Shown here piece after piece: positions 60,747 to 64,000 of a DNA stretch of 64,000 nt (position 1 is its first letter; each line of letters opens with the position of its first letter). A program made the position numbers and the translations under genes. Source of the stretch: Zavarzinia marina (GTDB lineage: Bacteria > Pseudomonadota > Alphaproteobacteria > Zavarziniales > Zavarziniaceae); the NCBI RefSeq assembly GCF_021568905.1, contig NZ_JAKGSB010000001.1, positions 496,001 to 560,000 on the forward strand, written 5' to 3'. The notes beneath the pieces are model-generated. The model was not told the DNA's origin and did no database searches. It saw only the letters and a list, made by a program, of their open reading frames with translations.

Positions 60747-62684
60747 GTGACGGCAAAATTGGAAATCGTGGAGCGCCTTGGCGAGCATGCCGTGCTGCTG
60801 CCCGGGCTGATCGCCAAGGGACTCGCGGCGAACGACCGGCTGAAGCTGCGCCTCAGCCTGCTGCAGGAAGCCGCCATGCAGGCGCGGGCGCCATCGATCG
60901 CGCCGCGCCGCTTCGAGGAGGAGCGCCGCAGCGCCGGTCTCGACGATCCGGCGTTCGACCGCCTGGTCGCCGACGCGCGCGCGATCGAACCGGGGCGAAT
61001 CCACCTGCCGGGTGTCAGCGCCCTGCTGGCGGGCGTGGCGGGCGATCTGGAGGCCATGCTGGAGCCGCTGTCGGCGGGCGGTAGCGGCACGGCCGACGAA
61101 TTGGCCGCGCGCCTGGCGCGCCTCGTCGCCGACCTGCCGGACGGCGGGGACGACATGCTGGCGCCCGCCGCCATCGAGGCCCTGGCCGCCGCCAGCCGCG
61201 ACGGACGCGATACGGTCCACCTGCTGGTCATGGACCTGCACAAGGCGCTGAACCGCCTGGCCGCCGAGACGGCGGCGGAGGAATTGGACGGTGCCCGCGT
61301 CCACGGCCTCGACGACGAGAGCCGGGGGGCGGTGCGTGCCTTCATGCGCGGCCTGAACCGTACCAAGCCGCTCGCCTTTGGCCATCCCGGCCTCGACACC
61401 ACGGCGGTGAAGGCGGGCGAGCGCCTGACCATCCAGAACGACATCGGTACCACCGACGCCCATGTCCTGGTCGTGCATGTCGATCCCGGCAGCGTCACCG
61501 TCACCTATACCGACATCCACCGCCAGCGCGCGAAATTCTTCATGTCGCTGTTCGAGGGGCGGGGCGTCACCTGGTCGCCGATGGCGGAACAGCGCGGCGA
61601 CGGCCTGTCGGAAGACGTGTTCTATCTGATGACCGGCCGCCATGGCGCGGCCGATGCCGTGGATCGCGACACGTTCCTCGAATTCCTCGGCTCGCGCATC
61701 GTTTTCCTGATCGACTGGAACAAGGCCCGGAAGGCGTTGCAGGCTTTCGTCGGCCGCGCGGTCGCCATCGACCTGCTGACCTATGGCGCGCGCGAGGATT
61801 TCGGCCATCGCGCCTTTCTCGAACTCGGCGGCGGCAGTCTGATCCACGAGGCGGTGCACCGCATCGCCGCCGGCCGGATCCCTTACGGCGTCCGCCTCGA
61901 CAGCGCGCTGGGAGAGGAGGCCTGCGCCGAATTCCTGCGCAACGTGCTGCGCGACACCGCTCAGGGGCTTTCGGCCGGCCGCACCTCGCGCCTCATCCGC
62001 GACGAGATACAGGCCGATCTGTCGCGCCGATTCGAGACGGCGGAAGGCGCGGTGCTCACGGTCCTGGTGCGCCATCTGGGCCTGACCCGGATGCTGGCGT
62101 CCTCGATCGCCGACGTCGTCGCCGCGCCCGGTCTCGGCACCGCCGGCGAACGTCGCGATCTCGCGCTGCGCGGCAAGCGGCTGGAGGAAAAGGCGGACGG
62201 CCTGACCGTCGCCGCGCGCGAAGTGGCATCGCGCCTTCGCGAGGCGGATGCGCTCCGCCCCGTGATCGACCAGATCGAGGATGCCACCGACTGCCTGGAG
62301 GACGGCGCCTTCCTGATCGGTCTGGTGCCGCCGGATCTCGCCGCCGCGCTGGCTTCGCCGGCGCTGGCCCGGCTCGCCGACATCGTGACCGACAGTTGCG
62401 GCCAGATGGTGCGGGCGGTCGAGGCGGCGACGCGGCTGCCCCAGGGCCAGCGCGCGGATGCCCTGGCGGCGCTTCAGGCGATCGACGCCGTCGCCATGGC
62501 GGAGCGCGCCGCCGACGTCGCGGAACGGGAATGTTACGCCAGCCTGGTTTCGGTGCCGTCCGGCGATGCCCGCGTCCTGCTGCTGGGGCGCGATGTCGCC
62601 CGCGCGCTCGAAACCGCGACCGACCAATTGCTGCATGCCGCGCTTGCGCTCCGCGACCGCGTGCTCGAGGAGCTTTCGGCATGA
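60747..62684 (+). CDS. Large protein with PhoU/DUF47-like C-terminal domain, function unknown
   Basis: 645 residues. Begins MTAKLEIVERLGEHAVLLPG; the GTG at 60747 is chosen because GGAGGAGGA (60732-60740) is 6 bases upstream. The N-terminal half (about 1-200) is helical. The centre (about 215-385) is mixed, with EGRGVTWSPMAEQRGDGLSE and the segment FLGSRIVFLIDWNKARKALQ, and HEAVHRIAAGRIPYGVRLDS. The C-terminal about 200 residues are long heptad-like helices (KRLEEKADGLTVAAREVASR, DQIEDATDCLEDGAFLIGLV) resembling PhoU/DUF47 bundles. Its stop overlaps the start of a PPDK-like gene (ATGA), so the two products probably act together. I do not recognise the full-length family. Confidence 0.7.
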   Translation: MTAKLEIVERLGEHAVLLPGLIAKGLAANDRLKLRLSLLQEAAMQARAPSIAPRRFEEERRSAGLDDPAFDRLVADARAIEPGRIHLPGVSALLAGVAGDLEAMLEPLSAGGSGTADELAARLARLVADLPDGGDDMLAPAAIEALAAASRDGRDTVHLLVMDLHKALNRLAAETAAEELDGARVHGLDDESRGAVRAFMRGLNRTKPLAFGHPGLDTTAVKAGERLTIQNDIGTTDAHVLVVHVDPGSVTVTYTDIHRQRAKFFMSLFEGRGVTWSPMAEQRGDGLSEDVFYLMTGRHGAADAVDRDTFLEFLGSRIVFLIDWNKARKALQAFVGRAVAIDLLTYGAREDFGHRAFLELGGGSLIHEAVHRIAAGRIPYGVRLDSALGEEACAEFLRNVLRDTAQGLSAGRTSRLIRDEIQADLSRRFETAEGAVLTVLVRHLGLTRMLASSIADVVAAPGLGTAGERRDLALRGKRLEEKADGLTVAAREVASRLREADALRPVIDQIEDATDCLEDGAFLIGLVPPDLAAALASPALARLADIVTDSCGQMVRAVEAATRLPQGQRADALAALQAIDAVAMAERAADVAERECYASLVSVPSGDARVLLLGRDVARALETATDQLLHAALALRDRVLEELSA

Positions 62685-64000
62685 ACGCCTATGCCCCCCT
62701 CTATATCGGCACCGCCGGGGCCGACGTCGAACTGACGCCCGAGGCGGCCGGCGGCAAGGCCGCGCTGCTGTGGCGCATGAGCCGTCTCGGCCTCGACGTG
62801 CCGCCCGCCTTCGTCCTGCCGACCACCCTGTGCCGCGCCGTCAACGCCGGCGACGCGGAAGCGATCGCGGCCATGGAGCGGGGTCTCGCCGAGGGCATCG
62901 CCCGCCTGGAGGCGGCGGTGGAGCGGCGTTTCGGCGATGCCCGGGCGCCGCTGCTGGTCTCCGTCCGCTCCGGCGCCGCGAAATCCATGCCGGGCATGAT
63001 GGAGACCATCCTCGACGTCGGCCTGAATGGCGAGAGCCTGCGCGGCCTGATCGCCCTGACCGGCAATCCGCGCCTCGCCTTCGACAGCTACCGCCGCCTG
63101 ATCCAATTGTTCGGCGAAGTGGTGGAGGGCGTGCCCGCCGCCGCCTTCGAGGAACGGCTCGGCGCCATGCTGCTGTCCGAACAGGTCACGGGGGAGGCGG
63201 ACCTCGATCCCGAGGCGCTGGAGCGTCTGGCCCACGACTATCTCGCGGTCTTTTCGCGTTTGACCGGCCATGCCATGCCGGTGGATCCCATGCGCCAGCT
63301 GCTTTCGGCGACACGGGCCGTGTTCCGGTCCTGGGACGGCGACAAGGCGCGCGAATACCGGCGTCTGAACGGGCTGGAAAGCCTGGAGGGCACGGCCGTG
63401 ACGGTCCAGGTCATGGTCTTCGGCAATGCCGGCGGGCGTTCGGGGGCCGGGGTCGCCTTCTCGCGCAATCCGGCGACCGGCATGCCCGGGCTCTATGCCG
63501 ATTTTCTGTTCGATGCCCAGGGCGAGGATGTGGTGGCCGGACGCCGCGTGCCCGGCAACGTCGACTTGCTGACGCGCCGTCTGCCCGATCAGGCGGCGGC
63601 GCTGCGCCGGGGCGCGGAGCGCCTGGAGCGCGCCTTCGCCGACATGCAGGACATCGAATTCACCATCGAGGAGGGACGCTTGTGGTTTCTCCAGACGCGG
63701 TCCGCCAAAAGGACGCCGCGCGCCGCGCTGCGCATGGCCGTCGATGCCGTTAGCGAGGGCCTGATCGACGAGGCGACGGCGCTCGAGCGGGTGGCGGGGA
63801 TCGACCTCGCCGCCGCCGCCGTCGGCCGTTTCGCCGAACCGGCCGAAGCGGTGGCGACGGCGGTGCCGGCATCGCCGGGCGTCGCCTGCGGACGCGTCGC
63901 CTTCGACAGTGCGAAGGCTGCCGCCATGGCCGAGGCGGGGGGACCGGTGATCCTGGTCCGCCACGACACCTCGACCGACGATGTCGCGGGTTTCGCCGTT
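62681..64000 (+). CDS. PPDK-like PEP/pyruvate-binding protein (3' truncated)
   Basis: The frame is open from ATG 62681 to the window end (440 codons visible). The ATP-grasp-like nucleotide-binding domain of pyruvate phosphate dikinase is recognisable: LTPEAAGGKAALLWRMSRLG, LGLDVPPAFVLPTT, VSVRSGAAKSMPGMMETILD, NPRLAFDSYRRLIQLFGEVV, GRSGAGVAFSRNPATGMPGL and DIEFTIEEGRLWFLQTRSAK. It then enters the phosphohistidine-type domain (SPGVACGRVAFDSAKAA, VILVRHDTSTDDVAGFAV). The catalytic His and PEP-barrel would lie beyond the end. The N-terminal part is shorter than in standard PPDK, so it may be a PPDK relative with a changed substrate. It is coupled to the PhoU-like gene. Confidence 0.85.
   Translation, partial: MNAYAPLYIGTAGADVELTPEAAGGKAALLWRMSRLGLDVPPAFVLPTTLCRAVNAGDAEAIAAMERGLAEGIARLEAAVERRFGDARAPLLVSVRSGAAKSMPGMMETILDVGLNGESLRGLIALTGNPRLAFDSYRRLIQLFGEVVEGVPAAAFEERLGAMLLSEQVTGEADLDPEALERLAHDYLAVFSRLTGHAMPVDPMRQLLSATRAVFRSWDGDKAREYRRLNGLESLEGTAVTVQVMVFGNAGGRSGAGVAFSRNPATGMPGLYADFLFDAQGEDVVAGRRVPGNVDLLTRRLPDQAAALRRGAERLERAFADMQDIEFTIEEGRLWFLQTRSAKRTPRAALRMAVDAVSEGLIDEATALERVAGIDLAAAAVGRFAEPAEAVATAVPASPGVACGRVAFDSAKAAAMAEAGGPVILVRHDTSTDDVAGFAV

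Overview
The window looks like a chromosomal segment of a high-GC alphaproteobacterium. The RNase E with a long acidic insertion inside its S1 domain, the nadA-nadB-nadC order with a NadQ-type regulator nearby, the M23 peptidase/bactofilin pair, DUF2852, phasin and CYP153 all fit. The catabolic side (CYP153, Baeyer-Villiger-type monooxygenase, enoyl-CoA hydratases, aldehyde dehydrogenase) suggests an aerobic hydrocarbon- or lipid-using Rhodospirillales-like organism. A Zavarzinia/Oleomonas-type genus would fit, but this cannot be proved from the sequence alone. There is no prophage, insertion sequence, CRISPR array or plasmid module; this is housekeeping DNA with accessory catabolic genes between.

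Layout. 1-5400: truncated TetR regulator, DUF2852 protein, tRNA-Pro(GGG), divergent LysR/SDR pair, Crp/Fnr-type regulator, sterol-desaturase-like protein, an intergenic repeat and a small membrane protein. 5500-11000: CYP153 alkane-hydroxylase-type P450 under a promoter-embedded palindrome, a TetR regulator, heme A synthase (ctaA), an MFS transporter and metY. 11500-24300: CoA-binding protein, DsbA-like protein, M48 protease with TPRs, rne, a long rne/mrcA control region, mrcA, prfB (with its programmed +1 frameshift), bactofilin, M23 peptidase and bcp. 24254-38000: glnE, an AsmA-like protein, nadC-nadB-nadA read from a palindrome-bearing promoter, a BVMO-like flavoprotein, a transglutaminase and the likely NAD regulator nadQ. 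38000-41200: tyrS, a second copy of the intergenic repeat, anmK and a hydrolase.

41286-50524 is the most coherent block. An IscR-type operator/promoter precedes cysE-iscR-(NifS-like desulfurase)-iscS-iscU-iscA-hscB-hscA-fdx-iscX, then tenA and a methyltransferase joined by 4-nt start/stop overlaps. It links cysteine supply, sulfur mobilisation and Fe-S assembly in one probable transcription unit. The methyltransferase reads into a dispersed palindromic repeat and takes its C-terminus from it.

50585-64000: two adjacent enoyl-CoA hydratase-family paralogues, an Anbu-type proteasome-like peptidase, a phasin with PhaR-like sites upstream, a coniferyl-aldehyde-dehydrogenase-like enzyme, a DEAD-box helicase, a putative lipoprotein, parE and an acyl-CoA thioesterase. 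The window ends in a translationally coupled pair: a 645-residue protein with a PhoU/DUF47-like C-terminus and a PPDK-like nucleotide-binding protein cut by the window edge. That pair is the best candidate here for an undescribed system.
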